A stretch of 64,000 bases of DNA, from positions 2,852,001 to 2,916,000 of the forward strand of contig NZ_CP011427.1 in the NCBI RefSeq assembly GCF_001506165.1, in the 5' to 3' direction. Shown piece after piece: positions 11,716 to 21,539 of the stretch; within the stretch, counting starts at the first letter, position 1, and each line of letters starts with the position of its first letter. The position numbers and the translations under genes are program-made. The notes under the pieces are model-generated. The model was not told the DNA's origin. It saw nothing but the letters and a program-made list of their open reading frames with translations, and ran no database searches. This DNA comes from Pantoea vagans (GTDB lineage: Bacteria > Pseudomonadota > Gammaproteobacteria > Enterobacterales > Enterobacteriaceae).

Positions 11716-12366
11716 TTGTCAGCTAACACGCTTCTTGTTCGTCAACTGGGCCTGCGCGACTGGCAGCCCGTCTCCGATGCGATGCATCAGTTTACCGATC
11801 AACGCGACCCGCACACTGCCGATGAACTCTGGCTGGTGGAGCATCACCCGGTGTTTACCCAAGGCCAGGCCGGTAAAGCAGAACATCTGTTGATGCCCGG
11901 TGACATTCCGGTAGTACAAAGCGATCGCGGCGGTCAGGTGACCTATCACGGACCTGGTCAGCAAATCATGTATGTGCTGATTGACGTCAAACGCCGTAAA
12001 ATGGGCGTGCGTGAACTGGTGACGGCGTTAGAAGAGACGGTAATCAGTACACTGGCGGACTACGATATTTCCGCGCGGGCGCGCGCCGATGCGCCCGGTG
12101 TGTATGTGGGGGATGACAAGATCTGCTCGCTGGGGCTGCGCATCCGCAAAGGGTGTTCCTTCCACGGGTTAGCCTTAAACGTGGCCATGGATCTCGCCCC
12201 CTTCTTACGCATCAATCCGTGTGGCTATGCTGGCATGCAGATGACCCAGCTCAGTGCAACCCAGCCCGGCGTCACTCCGGCCGATGTGCAACCGCGCCTG
12301 GTGCAGCATTTCGCGCGATTAACCGGTTTTAGCCAGCTGGAGTGGAAAAATGAATCAGCGGTCTGA
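11716..12366 (+). CDS. lipB: Octanoyl-(ACP) protein N-octanoyltransferase
   Basis: LipB moves octanoate from acyl carrier protein to lipoyl domains, the first step of lipoate synthesis. The 216-residue product shows the family core ([14 protein letters not shown]) and the catalytic cysteine region ([10 protein letters not shown]) with the KICSLGLRI lysine. The start is a TTG in the position used by E. coli; no ATG fits. LipA follows as a separate transcript. Confidence 0.96.
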   Translation: MSANTLLVRQLGLRDWQPVSDAMHQFTDQRDPHTADELWLVEHHPVFTQGQAGKAEHLLMPGDIPVVQSDRGGQVTYHGPGQQIMYVLIDVKRRKMGVRELVTALEETVISTLADYDISARARADAPGVYVGDDKICSLGLRIRKGCSFHGLALNVAMDLAPFLRINPCGYAGMQMTQLSATQPGVTPADVQPRLVQHFARLTGFSQLEWKNESAV

Positions 12367-12440
12367 CCTTGACTGTCTGTGCTGATTTACAAAATTGTAA
12401 CTTTTGCACGGGCTTATCGGCTGCTTATACGCAGACGAGA

Positions 12441-12449
12441 TGATATAAT
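12441..12449 (+). promoter_or_regulatory. Extended -10 promoter element of lipA
   Basis: TGATATAAT is a perfect extended -10 element 93 bases upstream of the lipA ATG, in the AT-rich lipB-lipA gap. It implies a leader of roughly 85 bases. No convincing -35 is visible. Confidence 0.55.
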
Positions 12450-12542
12450 TTTTGCCATATTTTCAAATAAAGTTGAAAGCCTGGTTCTCAGTTTGAGTGA
12501 GGAAGCTTTCAAATCGCAATCCCGACCGGAACCTGCAGATTT

Positions 12543-13508
12543 ATGAGTAAACCAATTCAGATGGAACGTGGCGTCAAGTATCGCGATGCCGACAAAATGG
12601 CGCTGATTCCGGTGAAAACCGTGATGGTCGAGCGTGAAGAAATTCTGCGTAAGCCGGAGTGGATGAAGATCAAACTGCCTGCGGATTCCAGCCGCATTCA
12701 GGGAATCAAAGCCGCAATGCGCAAAAATGGTCTGCACTCGGTGTGTGAAGAGGCTTCCTGCCCTAACCTCGCCGAATGCTTCAACCATGGCACCGCCACC
12801 TTTATGATCCTCGGCGCAATTTGTACCCGTCGCTGCCCATTCTGCGACGTGGCGCATGGCCGCCCCAATGCGCCTGACGCCAACGAACCGCTGAAGCTGG
12901 CGCAAACTATTGCCGATATGGCATTGCGCTATGTGGTCATCACCTCGGTGGACCGCGACGATCTGCGTGACGGCGGTGCTCAGCACTTTGCCGATTGCAT
13001 CACCGCGATCCGCGAGAAAAGCCCAAGCATTAAGATTGAAACGCTGGTGCCTGATTTCCGTGGTCGTATGGATCGCGCACTGGAAATTCTGACCGCAACC
13101 CCACCGGATGTGTTCAACCACAACCTGGAAAACGTGCCGCGCGTCTATCGTCAGGTGCGTCCTGGTGCCAACTACGACTGGTCACTGAAACTGCTGGAAC
13201 GCTTTAAAGAAGCCCATCCGGATGTGCCGACCAAGTCTGGTTTGATGGTGGGTCTGGGTGAAACCAATGCAGAGATTGTTGAAGTGATGCGCGATTTGCG
13301 CCGTCATGGTGTCACCATGCTGACACTCGGCCAGTACCTGCAGCCAAGCCGCCACCATCTGCCGGTACAGCGCTATGTCAGCCCAGCCGAGTTCGATGAG
13401 ATGAAAGAAGAAGCCATGGCGATGGGCTTTACCCATGCCGCCTGCGGTCCGTTCGTTCGCTCTTCTTACCATGCAGACATGCAGGCGAAAGGTCTGGAAG
13501 TAAAATAA
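12543..13508 (+). CDS. lipA: Lipoyl synthase
   Basis: LipA is the radical-SAM enzyme that inserts two sulfurs into octanoyl groups on lipoyl domains. The 321-residue protein carries both iron-sulfur cluster motifs: the auxiliary [12 protein letters not shown] and the radical-[12 protein letters not shown] (CxxxCxxC). It completes the lipoate pathway started by LipB just upstream. A strong terminator follows. Confidence 0.98.
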   Translation: MSKPIQMERGVKYRDADKMALIPVKTVMVEREEILRKPEWMKIKLPADSSRIQGIKAAMRKNGLHSVCEEASCPNLAECFNHGTATFMILGAICTRRCPFCDVAHGRPNAPDANEPLKLAQTIADMALRYVVITSVDRDDLRDGGAQHFADCITAIREKSPSIKIETLVPDFRGRMDRALEILTATPPDVFNHNLENVPRVYRQVRPGANYDWSLKLLERFKEAHPDVPTKSGLMVGLGETNAEIVEVMRDLRRHGVTMLTLGQYLQPSRHHLPVQRYVSPAEFDEMKEEAMAMGFTHAACGPFVRSSYHADMQAKGLEVK

Positions 13509-13570
13509 TCCGCCATTCTGGCCGCAGGCTAATGACCTGGGGCCGTTTTTTCGGCAGCCAGAAAAACAAA

Positions 13571-13600
13571 AACCAGACTGGAAGCAGTCTGGTTTTTTTA
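13571..13600. terminator. Terminator between lipA and tatE
   Basis: The stem AACCAGACTG / CAGTCTGGTT with a short loop and a run of seven T on the + strand (and A-rich sequence on the other side) ends lipA and can also serve tatE from the opposite direction. Confidence 0.9.
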
Positions 13601-13644
13601 TTAACGTCATAAATATTTACATTTATATACGTTCGACGTTGGAA

Positions 13645-13848
13645 TTACTCTTTGTGACTGACGCGTTCAGCCGGCGCTTCTTCAGCGGTGCTTTTGGTTG
13701 CGGTGGATTCATCGTCTTTCATGGCTTTCTTGAAGCCTTTGATTGCGGAACCCAGATCGCCACCCAGTGAACGTAACTTGTTGGTACCAAACAGCAGTAC
13801 GATAAGTGCACCGATGATCAGCAGTTTGGCAATGCTGAAACCTTCCAT
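13645..13848 (-). CDS. tatE: Twin-arginine translocase subunit TatE
   Basis: TatE is a TatA paralogue that helps form the pore for export of folded proteins. The 67-residue protein has one N-terminal membrane helix ([16 protein letters not shown]), the [14 protein letters not shown] hinge and amphipathic helix, and the C-terminal SHKE seen in enterobacterial TatE. It sits next to lipA as in E. coli, apart from the tatABC operon. Confidence 0.95.
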   Translation of the reverse strand: MEGFSIAKLLIIGALIVLLFGTNKLRSLGGDLGSAIKGFKKAMKDDESTATKSTAEEAPAERVSHKE

Positions 13849-13955
13849 ACTTTACCTTTCAACCTTAGCGAAAAACATACATGACTATTAACGCGCAGTT
13901 TATCACCTGTCACAAATGGAATCTGTAACAGATTACGATCAACCTGCGCGTGGCA

Positions 13956-14726
13956 CTAAATAAAGCGGCTCAGAAATGCCTGGGTACGCGGATGCTGAGG
14001 ATTGCCAATCACCTGCTCCGGGCTGCCCTGCTCCACCACCACACCACCATCCATAAACACCACCCTGTCAGCGGCTTCACGCGCAAAACCAATTTCGTGC
14101 GTCACCACAATCATGGTCAAGCCCTGGTCTGCCAGCGTTCGCATGGTGGCCAGCACTTCACCCACCAGCTCTGGGTCCAGCGCCGATGTAGGCTCATCAA
14201 ACAGCATCAGCGCCGGTTTGATCGCCAGTGCACGGGCAATCGCCACACGCTGTTGCTGGCCGCCTGAAAGGTGACGTGGCCAGGCATCGGCTTTATCACT
14301 CAAGCCCACGGTTGAAAGCAGCTCTCGCGCATGCTGCAGCACTTCCTGACGCGGATACTTATGCACGCCAATCGGGGCTTCGATAATGTTCTGCATCACC
14401 GTCATGTGCGGGTAAAGATTAAACTGCTGAAACACCATGCCGATTTTCTGGCGTTGATGGGCAATCTTGCGTGCCGACAAGCGGTGCAGAATACCGCGCT
14501 TCAGCTCGTAACCGATCTGCTCGTCACCCACCATAATCGAGCCCGCATTCATATCTTCCAGATGGTTAATGCAGCGCAGGAAAGTCGATTTACCCGATCC
14601 CGAAGGCCCGAGGATCACCACTACCTCGCCCGGAAACACATCCAGATCGATACCCTTCAGTACTTCATTATCGCCATAACTCTTCTGCACATTGCGCGCA
14701 CGGACCAGCGGCTGAACGTCACTCAT
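13956..14726 (-). CDS. Polar amino-acid ABC transporter, ATPase
   Basis: This is the ATPase of an amino-acid importer in the HisP/GlnQ family (256 residues). It has Walker [10 protein letters not shown], the Q-loop, the signature LSGGQQQR, Walker B ALMLFDEP, and the switch histidine in VVTHE. It overlaps the permease gene by four bases and is the last gene of a five-gene - strand operon. The substrate cannot be named from sequence. Confidence 0.93.
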   Translation of the reverse strand: MSDVQPLVRARNVQKSYGDNEVLKGIDLDVFPGEVVVILGPSGSGKSTFLRCINHLEDMNAGSIMVGDEQIGYELKRGILHRLSARKIAHQRQKIGMVFQQFNLYPHMTVMQNIIEAPIGVHKYPRQEVLQHARELLSTVGLSDKADAWPRHLSGGQQQRVAIARALAIKPALMLFDEPTSALDPELVGEVLATMRTLADQGLTMIVVTHEIGFAREAADRVVFMDGGVVVEQGSPEQVIGNPQHPRTQAFLSRFI

Positions 14727-15685
14727 ACATCCTCCTTCAGTCGGTGTGCGGCGGCGACCGCTTTATCGGTACTGGCAGCACGGCGTTTGTTTATCACCAC
14801 GGTGCGTTTAGTACCACGTGCGTAGTAACGTTCAATGGCGGACTGGCCCACATTGAGAATCGAAGTGATGAACAGATACCAAATCACTGCCACCATCAGC
14901 ATCGGGATAATTTCAAAGGTACGGTTATAAACAGCCTGTACAGAATAGAGCAGGTCGCCCATCGCAATCACACTCACCAGCGAGGTGGCTTTGATCATGC
15001 TGATCAACTGGTTGCCTGTTGGCGGAATGATCGAGCGCATGGCTTGTGGGATGATGATGCGACGCAGCGCACGGCTGCGGCTCATACCAAATGCCTGGGT
15101 GGTTTCCACCTGTCCATTGTCCACTGACAGCAACCCTGCGCGAATGATCTCGGCCATATAAGCCGCCTCATTCAGTGCCAGACCAGCGATCGCAGCCGTT
15201 AACGGCGTGATCAGATCGTTGGTATTCCAGTGAGCAAAGGTGATGTCCGTCCAGGGCACGGTGATGGAAATGGACGGAAACAGCGTTGAAAGGTTGTACC
15301 AAAAAATCAGCTGCACCAGCAGCGGCGTTCCACGGAAAAACCAGATGTAGAGGGAAGAGATACCACTCAACAACTTGTTATCCGACAGTCGCCACACCCC
15401 TAACACCAAACCTAACAGCGTCCCGAGGATCATTGAGACCACCGTCAGGCCCAGCGTCACCTGAAGCCCTTTCATCACCGAGCCTTCAGTGAACCACTGC
15501 AGCACCACTTTCCACTCAAAATTGGGATTGGTCGCCACTAACCAGAGAAAGTTAGCAGCAATCACCAGTACCACAATCCAGGAGATCCAGCGCCCATAGG
15601 TGGGCGCACTGCGGGCAAAAGCCACATCGCGCTGCTGCACGTCGGCCTTATCCCTGGCTCGCGTATTGTGGTTGAGCGGACTCAT
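14723..15685 (-). CDS. Polar amino-acid ABC transporter, permease
   Basis: This 320-residue inner-membrane permease of the HisM/GlnP type has about five predicted helices after a long N-terminal cytosolic extension. The EAA loop that contacts the ATPase is visible ([12 protein letters not shown]). A single permease gene suggests a homodimer. It overlaps the binding-protein gene upstream and the ATPase gene downstream by four bases each. Confidence 0.92.
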   Translation of the reverse strand: MSPLNHNTRARDKADVQQRDVAFARSAPTYGRWISWIVVLVIAANFLWLVATNPNFEWKVVLQWFTEGSVMKGLQVTLGLTVVSMILGTLLGLVLGVWRLSDNKLLSGISSLYIWFFRGTPLLVQLIFWYNLSTLFPSISITVPWTDITFAHWNTNDLITPLTAAIAGLALNEAAYMAEIIRAGLLSVDNGQVETTQAFGMSRSRALRRIIIPQAMRSIIPPTGNQLISMIKATSLVSVIAMGDLLYSVQAVYNRTFEIIPMLMVAVIWYLFITSILNVGQSAIERYYARGTKRTVVINKRRAASTDKAVAAAHRLKEDV

Positions 15686-16569
15686 TTTGCCGTCCCCTGC
15701 GCCAGATTACGTCCCGGCTGCTGCAGAATATTGCCGTCGAGTTTCCATTTTTTCATGATCGCCGCATAAGTGCCGTTGGCAAACAGCTCTTTATAGGCAT
15801 CCAGCACCACATTGCCCAGCTCGGAGCCTTTCGGCACCACAGTGCCCTGGAAGATATCGCCGAAACCGTTTTTCTGCCCTTTACCCGACAACTCGAGTTG
15901 GCCATTCGCCTGCTCGATGAAGTAAGTCAGCGGCGCTTGTGACGAGAAGAATGCGTCGGAACGTTTTGAACGTACCGCCAGAATCGATGACGGCTGGTCG
16001 GTGAAGGATTGCACCTGCACCGCTGGTTTGCCCGCAGCCACACAAGCATCGGACTGCTTACGAATCACCTGCTCTGCCGAACCCGCCGCCATCACCGCAA
16101 TGCGTTTACCGCAGGTGTCCTCAAGACCATTGATCTTCGCTGGGTTGCCCTTCTGCACGCCGAACACCACGAACTCCTGCACGAAGTCGATAAAATCAAC
16201 TTTCTGCTGGCGGTCCGGATAGTCACCAATCGGGCCAATCGCCATCTGGTAACGACCTGAATTGATGCCTGCCAATACGCCAGACAATCCGCTGACGGTA
16301 GCATGTTCAATTTTCACGCCGAGCAGCTGTGCCAGCGCCTCGGTCAGGTCGGCAGACGCGCCATCCATTGAGTGAGGGCCATTCACAATCTCATAGGGAG
16401 GGAATGATCCGTTGTTTACCGAAATCATTTTTCCAGCGCTTTTAATCTCAGCAGGCAGACGATCGTGTAAAGCCTGATCAACTTTCTGCGTTGGGATGGC
16501 ATCCGCTGCCTGAACGACGCTTACGGTCAGGCCCAGAGCCAGCGCGATAGCGGTTGCAAGTGTTTTCAT
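15682..16569 (-). CDS. Polar amino-acid ABC transporter, periplasmic binding protein
   Basis: This 295-residue protein has a clean signal peptide (cleavage near VQA-AD) and a family 3 solute-binding fold, with the usual N-terminal PPYE motif and the IGPIGDYPDRQQKVDF stretch after the first lobe. It supplies substrate to the permease encoded next to it. The ligand is unknown; the linked amidase suggests a nitrogen-containing compound (inference). Confidence 0.92.
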   Translation of the reverse strand: MKTLATAIALALGLTVSVVQAADAIPTQKVDQALHDRLPAEIKSAGKMISVNNGSFPPYEIVNGPHSMDGASADLTEALAQLLGVKIEHATVSGLSGVLAGINSGRYQMAIGPIGDYPDRQQKVDFIDFVQEFVVFGVQKGNPAKINGLEDTCGKRIAVMAAGSAEQVIRKQSDACVAAGKPAVQVQSFTDQPSSILAVRSKRSDAFFSSQAPLTYFIEQANGQLELSGKGQKNGFGDIFQGTVVPKGSELGNVVLDAYKELFANGTYAAIMKKWKLDGNILQQPGRNLAQGTAK

Positions 16570-16591
16570 TGGCCAGTTTCCCCAAAGTCTA

Positions 16592-17386
16592 TCAAAGTGG
16601 TTTCAATTCAGGACGTGCAAAACGGCGGTTTTCCAGCACCGGTAATACGCTGCGGGCGTAAGCAATGCGTTGTGGATCGAGGTCGGCAAACACCAGCGCG
16701 GCAGACTCAGGCGCTTTAGCAATGGCCACACCCAGCGGATCAACCACCAGGCTGTTACCGATGTTGCGCGGGCCACATTCGCCCACGGCCACCATGTAGC
16801 AGGTGTTTTCCAGGGCGCGTGCGGTGCAGAGCAACTCCCAGTGCATCTCTTTCAGTGGACCTTTCACCCATGCGGCAGGCAGCACCAGCACGTCTGCGCC
16901 ATCCAGCACCAGGCGACGCGCCAGCTCCGGGAAACGCACGTCGTAGCAGGTCATCAGGCCCACTTTCATCCCTGCAACTTCAACCAGCGGAGGGATCACA
17001 TTCCCTGGATTGACGCGCTGAGATTCCTGCATCGCAAAGGCATCGTAGAGGTGTAATTTGTCGTAAGCGGCAATGATTTCGCCGTTACGGATGGCAATCA
17101 GCACGTTCAACGCTTTGTTGCCTTCAGTTGGCACGTGCACGCTCATCATGGTGGTTAAGTCATTACCCTTGCTCACCGCCAGCAGTTGCGTCACAAAAGG
17201 GCCATCCAGAGGCTGTGCCGCTTTCAGTACCAGGTCTGGGTCGGCAATATCACGCGCCAGCACGCCTTCAGGCAGTACCAGCAAATCTGCGCCACCCGCC
17301 AGCGCATTGTTCATCAGACCGATGCAAATATCGGTGTTTTCCTGCCATTCACGGCTGACAGCAAACTGTCCCATTGCAACTTTCAT
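16592..17386 (-). CDS. Nit/YbeM-type amidase (nitrilase superfamily)
   Basis: This is a carbon-nitrogen hydrolase of the nitrilase superfamily, close to E. coli YbeM and eukaryotic Nit1, which hydrolyse deaminated glutathione. The catalytic triad is visible: Glu in LPEGVLAR, Lys in YDKLHLYD, Cys in GLMTCYDVRFPELA. Three start codons lie in a row; I use the ATG at 17386 because GGGGAG lies six bases before it and the alignment with YbeM begins there. It overlaps the upstream gene's stop. Being inside a transporter operon is unlike the E. coli context and may point to a transported amide substrate. Confidence 0.88.
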   Translation of the reverse strand: MKVAMGQFAVSREWQENTDICIGLMNNALAGGADLLVLPEGVLARDIADPDLVLKAAQPLDGPFVTQLLAVSKGNDLTTMMSVHVPTEGNKALNVLIAIRNGEIIAAYDKLHLYDAFAMQESQRVNPGNVIPPLVEVAGMKVGLMTCYDVRFPELARRLVLDGADVLVLPAAWVKGPLKEMHWELLCTARALENTCYMVAVGECGPRNIGNSLVVDPLGVAIAKAPESAALVFADLDPQRIAYARSVLPVLENRRFARPELKPL

Positions 17387-17388
17387 CA

Positions 17389-18348
17389 TCACTCCCCTTT
17401 CGCGACGGCCGGGAAAATCGCTTCCGGCGTCAGCAATGTTTTGGTTAAGCCTTGTTGGAACAGCTCGTTGGCAAAATCGGCGATCATCTTTTTGTTAGTT
17501 GAGAATCCGTTTTGATTCCAGTCGGCCGGTAATTCCTGCGCGGTACGTCGCAAATCATCCAGCAACCACGGCGTGGTATCCGCATACTTCTCACGTTTCT
17601 TCATCCACATCTGGTACGACCGATCGATAATCTCGCTTAAGGCCTGTGGCAACCAGGGATGCGCTTCTGCCAACGCCGGTTTCATCGCCAAAATGTGAAT
17701 GCCAGGCACATAACCAACGCGGTTAAAGTAGTCGCGCTCGGCAGTGGCAAAGTCGGCCTGCAGCTGACGTAAACCGGAGTCTTTCAGGAAGAAGCCCTCA
17801 GGCATAAACGGCGTGAATACCGCATCCAACTCGCCCGCTTTCAGCAGGTCGATCAGCGGTCGCTCACCCGGAGCAGGCTCGATGCGGCCCGGACGGCCAA
17901 AGCCCGCCAGACGGTCCACAATCGGGTGATCTTCGGTCAAACGGCCTGCAAACCAGTAGGCATCATCAATTTCCACACCCGCTTCACGCAGTACGGTACG
18001 CGTCCAGGTATTGCCGGAATCCTGCCATCCCGTGACACCAATCTTTTTGCCTTTTAGCTGTGCAGGCGTGGTGATGGGGCTGTCAGCGGTGGTGATAATG
18101 CAGCGCTGACGAAAGCCCCGCATCAGGAAGTGCGGCAGGCCCAGCAACGCGTAGTCACCTCTGGCACATGCCTGAGCATAGCGGCTGAAGGAGACTTCAC
18201 CCGCATCGTATTTGTCGCTGGTTGCGAGGTTATCGACCAGCGTACCTACGCGGTCAATCTCCAGCGTAAAGCCTTCTGGTTTGATATCGCCGAGTGCTAG
18301 CGGGGTAAAATAATCCCAGTCACGCACCGCCAGTCTGATGGTTACCAT
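17389..18348 (-). CDS. Periplasmic-binding-fold protein without signal peptide
   Basis: This 319-residue protein resembles the group containing 4,5-dihydroxyphthalate decarboxylase and NitT/TauT-type substrate-binding proteins (type 2 periplasmic-binding fold; VGTLVDNLATSDKYDAGEVS, then LKGKKIGVTGW). No signal peptide is visible, so it is probably cytosolic and either an enzyme or a ligand sensor. The open frame starts at 18378, but the ATG at 18348 has a GGGGAAG ribosome site eight bases before it. It is first in the operon, divergent from the MocR regulator. Confidence 0.75.
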   Translation of the reverse strand: MVTIRLAVRDWDYFTPLALGDIKPEGFTLEIDRVGTLVDNLATSDKYDAGEVSFSRYAQACARGDYALLGLPHFLMRGFRQRCIITTADSPITTPAQLKGKKIGVTGWQDSGNTWTRTVLREAGVEIDDAYWFAGRLTEDHPIVDRLAGFGRPGRIEPAPGERPLIDLLKAGELDAVFTPFMPEGFFLKDSGLRQLQADFATAERDYFNRVGYVPGIHILAMKPALAEAHPWLPQALSEIIDRSYQMWMKKREKYADTTPWLLDDLRRTAQELPADWNQNGFSTNKKMIADFANELFQQGLTKTLLTPEAIFPAVAKGE

Positions 18349-18439
18349 ATCTGTACTTCCCCGTTTTCTGCCAGCCAAGGCATTGTTTATTTTTTAATCA
18401 AATAGTGCTTGAAATTGAGTCTAAAACGCGAATACTAAT

Positions 18440-18470
18440 CTGAACAATCAATTCTTTGTTACTGAACAAA
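18440..18470. promoter_or_regulatory. Candidate MocR operator
   Basis: The 132-base gap between the divergent regulator and operon holds a direct repeat CTGAACAA (18440-18447 and 18462-18469) and a perfect inverted repeat TTTGTT-ACTG-AACAAA (18455-18470), just before the regulator's ATG. MocR proteins commonly bind direct repeats in such gaps. That this is the site is inference. Confidence 0.4.
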
Positions 18471-18480
18471 TGATTTTCTT

Positions 18481-19836
18481 ATGACGCAAAATGTAGATGT
18501 AGAGTGGCTTAGCCAACAGATTGATGACGCTTCGGTGAAGGGGATTACTCACGCCACTTCAACTCTGATTCGTGACGGGGAAATCGCGGTGGGTATGCAG
18601 ATGCCGGCGGTACGTGAACTGGCAGAACGGTTGGGCGTCAGCCCGGCAACCGTATCTGCTGCCTGGGCGCAGTTGAAGAAGCAGAAAGTGCTGGCGGGAA
18701 AAGGTCGCAGTGGTGTCTGGGTCTGTGGCAACAGCGTGCTGCCCCGCCCGATTCGCTTTGAAAAAATTGGCAATTACGGTGAAAACATTAAAGCGTCACT
18801 GGCGATGGCGTCGCCGGACCCTGCGCTGCTACCGGACCTCAGACAGGCGATGCTGGCGGGCATTACCTCAACCGATCTCAACAGCTATCAACGTGAGGCG
18901 ATCTCGCCGCAGTTACAGGCTGCGATCCAGCCGCGCTGGCCCTATCCGGCACAGGCCTGGCTCGCCACCGATGGCGGATTTGATGCCATGAACCTGATCG
19001 TGCAAACCTTGCTGTCGCCTGGCGATCGGGTCATCATCGAAGATCCGACTGCCACACGCCTGTTGGATATGCTGGATAATATCGGCGCAGAAATTTTACC
19101 GCTGCCCTGTGACGAGCAAGGCCCACTGCCTGCCGTATTAACCACGCATCTGCAAAAGTCACCGGCCATGTTTATCTATCAGCCGCGCACCCATTCAGCA
19201 ACAGGGCACAGTGTCACCCAGCGCCGCAGCGCCGAACTGGCCCGCGTGTTGGCAAACAGCAACATCCTGATTGTGGAGGATGACGGCATCGGCGACCTGT
19301 CACGCTGGCCGGTCTGGAGCCTGGGCTTTCACTTCCCGGAACGCGTTATCCACGTCCACTCGTTCTCCAAAGCCTATGGCCCGGATCTCCGGCTGGCAGT
19401 GCTGTCCGGTACGGCAGATATGGTGAAACGATTACAGTCATGGCGTAACTTTGGCGTGAGCTGGACCAGTCGAATTTTGCAAGACGCCGTGGCATGGATG
19501 CTGACTGATGACACCACGCAACGGTGCATCCAGCAGGCAAAAACCGCCTATGCACAGCGCCGCCAACAGCTGCTCGCGGCACTGGCGGCTCGTGGAATGG
19601 TGCTGGAAGAGCGTGATGGGCTCAGTGTTCTGATTCCGGTGGAGTCAGAACAGTACGCGATGATTACCTTAGCTGCACGTGGCATTGCCGTGCTGCCCGG
19701 TGAGCGCTGTAGCATTAACAGTCGGCAATTTATTCGCGTCAGCGCCGCGTTATTGCCGTTCGAACAACTGGACAGCATCGCAGACGCTATCGTCATCGCC
19801 TCAGGTCGAGAACTGAAAACTACCCCAGATCTTTGA
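18481..19836 (+). CDS. MocR-type GntR/aminotransferase regulator
   Basis: This 451-residue protein joins a GntR winged-helix DNA-binding domain (about residues 10-80; RELAERLGVSPATVSAAW) to a fold-type I aminotransferase domain. The PLP-binding lysine is in SFSKAYGPDLRLA. MocR proteins sense PLP or amino compounds and usually control a divergent gene set, here the amidase-transporter operon. Its 3' end overlaps the convergent acetyltransferase by 17 bases. Confidence 0.9.
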   Translation: MTQNVDVEWLSQQIDDASVKGITHATSTLIRDGEIAVGMQMPAVRELAERLGVSPATVSAAWAQLKKQKVLAGKGRSGVWVCGNSVLPRPIRFEKIGNYGENIKASLAMASPDPALLPDLRQAMLAGITSTDLNSYQREAISPQLQAAIQPRWPYPAQAWLATDGGFDAMNLIVQTLLSPGDRVIIEDPTATRLLDMLDNIGAEILPLPCDEQGPLPAVLTTHLQKSPAMFIYQPRTHSATGHSVTQRRSAELARVLANSNILIVEDDGIGDLSRWPVWSLGFHFPERVIHVHSFSKAYGPDLRLAVLSGTADMVKRLQSWRNFGVSWTSRILQDAVAWMLTDDTTQRCIQQAKTAYAQRRQQLLAALAARGMVLEERDGLSVLIPVESEQYAMITLAARGIAVLPGERCSINSRQFIRVSAALLPFEQLDSIADAIVIASGRELKTTPDL

Positions 19837-20245
19837 TGTGATAGCGGGGTGACTCTACATAGCCTTCTCGCGAGTAAAACTGATTCGCTTTAAGGCGCGA
19901 TGAATGGCAATGCACTTCCATGCGGTCGCATCCGCGTTTTATCGCCAGCTGCTCAGCGTGATTGAGCAGCTGCTGCCCACTGCCTTTGCTGCGTTCGCCC
20001 TCGGCAATGCAGAAATAGCTAATACGCGCGAAGTCGCCAGAGAGGGCCAGTTGTGGAATGAAATGCAGTGACAGAAAGCCCAACACCTGATTGCCATGCT
20101 CCGCCACCAGCAATATCTCATCGGGATGGCTACACAATTGGGCCAGACGTGAATCAATAAATTTTTCCGTGCCGCTGTAACCCAACTCCGTTAACAGCGC
20201 ACTCAGCGCAAAACTGTCTTTTGCTTGTGCCTGACGTATGTTCAT
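19820..20245 (-). CDS. GNAT family N-acetyltransferase
   Basis: This 141-residue protein has the GNAT fold, with the acetyl-CoA binding stretch ERSKGSGQQLLNHAE (Q/RxxGxG/A motif A). The substrate is unknown. It converges with and slightly overlaps the MocR gene. Confidence 0.85.
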   Translation of the reverse strand: MNIRQAQAKDSFALSALLTELGYSGTEKFIDSRLAQLCSHPDEILLVAEHGNQVLGFLSLHFIPQLALSGDFARISYFCIAEGERSKGSGQQLLNHAEQLAIKRGCDRMEVHCHSSRLKANQFYSREGYVESPRYHIKDLG

Positions 20246-20450
20246 CCTGCCTCCTCATGAGTCCCTGACTGCAGTTATATAGCGTTGTTCAGCAAAAAGC
20301 TGCAAGTAAGGATTGTTATGAGAATGTTACTGGGATTATCTGTGAGATACGCCGCAGAATGTGCCTTGTCATCGGAGTGTCACGGCAATTTAAGGTTGGC
20401 TTAACCTGGCTTTGCCATGCTGGAGGAAATGAATTTCCGAGGCATAAGCC

Positions 20451-20549
20451 ATGAAAAATTTAGTCCCACGTACGTTGAATGAACTTATCGCTACCAGCGT
20501 CGCGATCGCTGCCGTGCTGGCCTATGCGCACACCTGGTGGCAGATGTAA
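20451..20549 (+). CDS. Small membrane protein (32 residues)
   Basis: A 32-codon frame (MKNLVPRTLNELIATSV...) with a GAGG ribosome site eight bases before its ATG encodes one hydrophobic helix (about residues 13-26) ending in THTWWQM-like aromatic residues (HTWWQM). It is followed at once by a terminator, as expected for a real short transcript. I do not recognise the family. Confidence 0.6.
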   Translation: MKNLVPRTLNELIATSVAIAAVLAYAHTWWQM

Positions 20550-20561
20550 AATTAAGGCGAA

Positions 20562-20590
20562 AAAAAACCCGCCATTAGGCGGGTTTTCAG
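20562..20590. terminator. Bidirectional terminator between small ORF and cspE
   Basis: The stem AAAACCCGCC / GGCGGGTTTT with an ATTA loop has A-runs on one side and T-runs on the other, so it can end both the small + strand gene and cspE on the - strand. Confidence 0.88.
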
Positions 20591-20606
20591 AATTCTAACT
20601 GTTAAC

Positions 20607-20816
20607 TTACAGAGCGATAACGTTAGCAGCAGATGGGCCTTTAGCGCCGTCAGTGATTTCGAACTCTACACGCTGACCTTCAGCCAGAGTTTTGAAACCA
20701 TTGCTCATGATTGCAGAGAAGTGTACGAATACATCTTTGCTGCCATCTTCTGGAGTAATGAAACCGAAGCCTTTCGACTCATTAAACCACTTAACGTTAC
20801 CTTTGATCTTGGACAT
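20607..20816 (-). CDS. cspE: Cold-shock-like protein CspE
   Basis: This 69-residue nucleic-acid chaperone of the CspA family has the RNP1 (KGFGFITP) and RNP2 (VFVHFSAI) motifs. The [19 protein letters not shown] start and the position next to pagP match E. coli CspE. Family members loosen RNA structure and can act as antiterminators. A leader of well over 100 bases lies upstream. Confidence 0.95.
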   Translation of the reverse strand: MSKIKGNVKWFNESKGFGFITPEDGSKDVFVHFSAIMSNGFKTLAEGQRVEFEITDGAKGPSAANVIAL

Positions 20817-20966
20817 CTATATTACCTTTACATGAAAAATGGACACTAAACTGTGTCGACGTGTAGTACAGCAATTGCGGTGACATTTGTCCAGCGCGAA
20901 TTGATGAAAAAGTGATAAATATTGATTTTTTCCACCTTCTTCACACTTTCTGACGCTCTTCACCGT

Positions 20967-21539
20967 TCAAAACTGGAATCTTAGCCAGGCAAAATAGACA
21001 TTACCATTGTTATAAGTGCCTGGAATATAAGTCATTTGGAAAGTAGCTGGTCCGTATCCGATTGATGCTAATGGTAAAATCAACGGAACCGGAATATAGC
21101 GCCAGTTATCTCTCGCCGTCACACCTGCGGTGTACCCTGCCCCGATGTGGAAGTTCTGATCATCAAGCGGACGCCAGGTCGCCTCCCAACCGTATCCTGC
21201 AATGGGCTCCCACTTGTTAAACGAGTCCTTGAACACCATCGCATACAGACCGTGCCAGTTCCCTTTTTCGTCCCAGCGAGAAACACCACCCCCGGCGCCC
21301 CACGGCCGCTCATTGTATTTATTGATGTGCTCGTCATCATATGCCAAACGGTTATGCCAGGTGATAGCGGGCAGATAAAAGTCATCATTTTGCGGTTGCT
21401 CCCACGTCTTGACCGCATTGCTACTGAAGGTATTCCAACCTGATTCAAGGGTTTGTGACAGGGTCGCTGCGGGTGTCGATTGCGTGATCATCAAGATCAA
21501 AATGCCACTCATTAGAGTGGTAAAAACAGTCCGATTCAC
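20967..21539 (-). CDS. pagP: Lipid A palmitoyltransferase PagP
   Basis: PagP is an outer-membrane eight-stranded barrel that moves palmitate from phospholipids to lipid A, which protects against antimicrobial peptides. The 190-residue protein has a signal peptide, the catalytic His region ([10 protein letters not shown]), the Asp-Ser pair ([10 protein letters not shown]), and a C-terminal aromatic end (FAWLRFQF) typical of barrel proteins. In E. coli the gene is PhoPQ-controlled; I could not find a convincing PhoP box here. Confidence 0.95.
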   Translation of the reverse strand: MNRTVFTTLMSGILILMITQSTPAATLSQTLESGWNTFSSNAVKTWEQPQNDDFYLPAITWHNRLAYDDEHINKYNERPWGAGGGVSRWDEKGNWHGLYAMVFKDSFNKWEPIAGYGWEATWRPLDDQNFHIGAGYTAGVTARDNWRYIPVPLILPLASIGYGPATFQMTYIPGTYNNGNVYFAWLRFQF

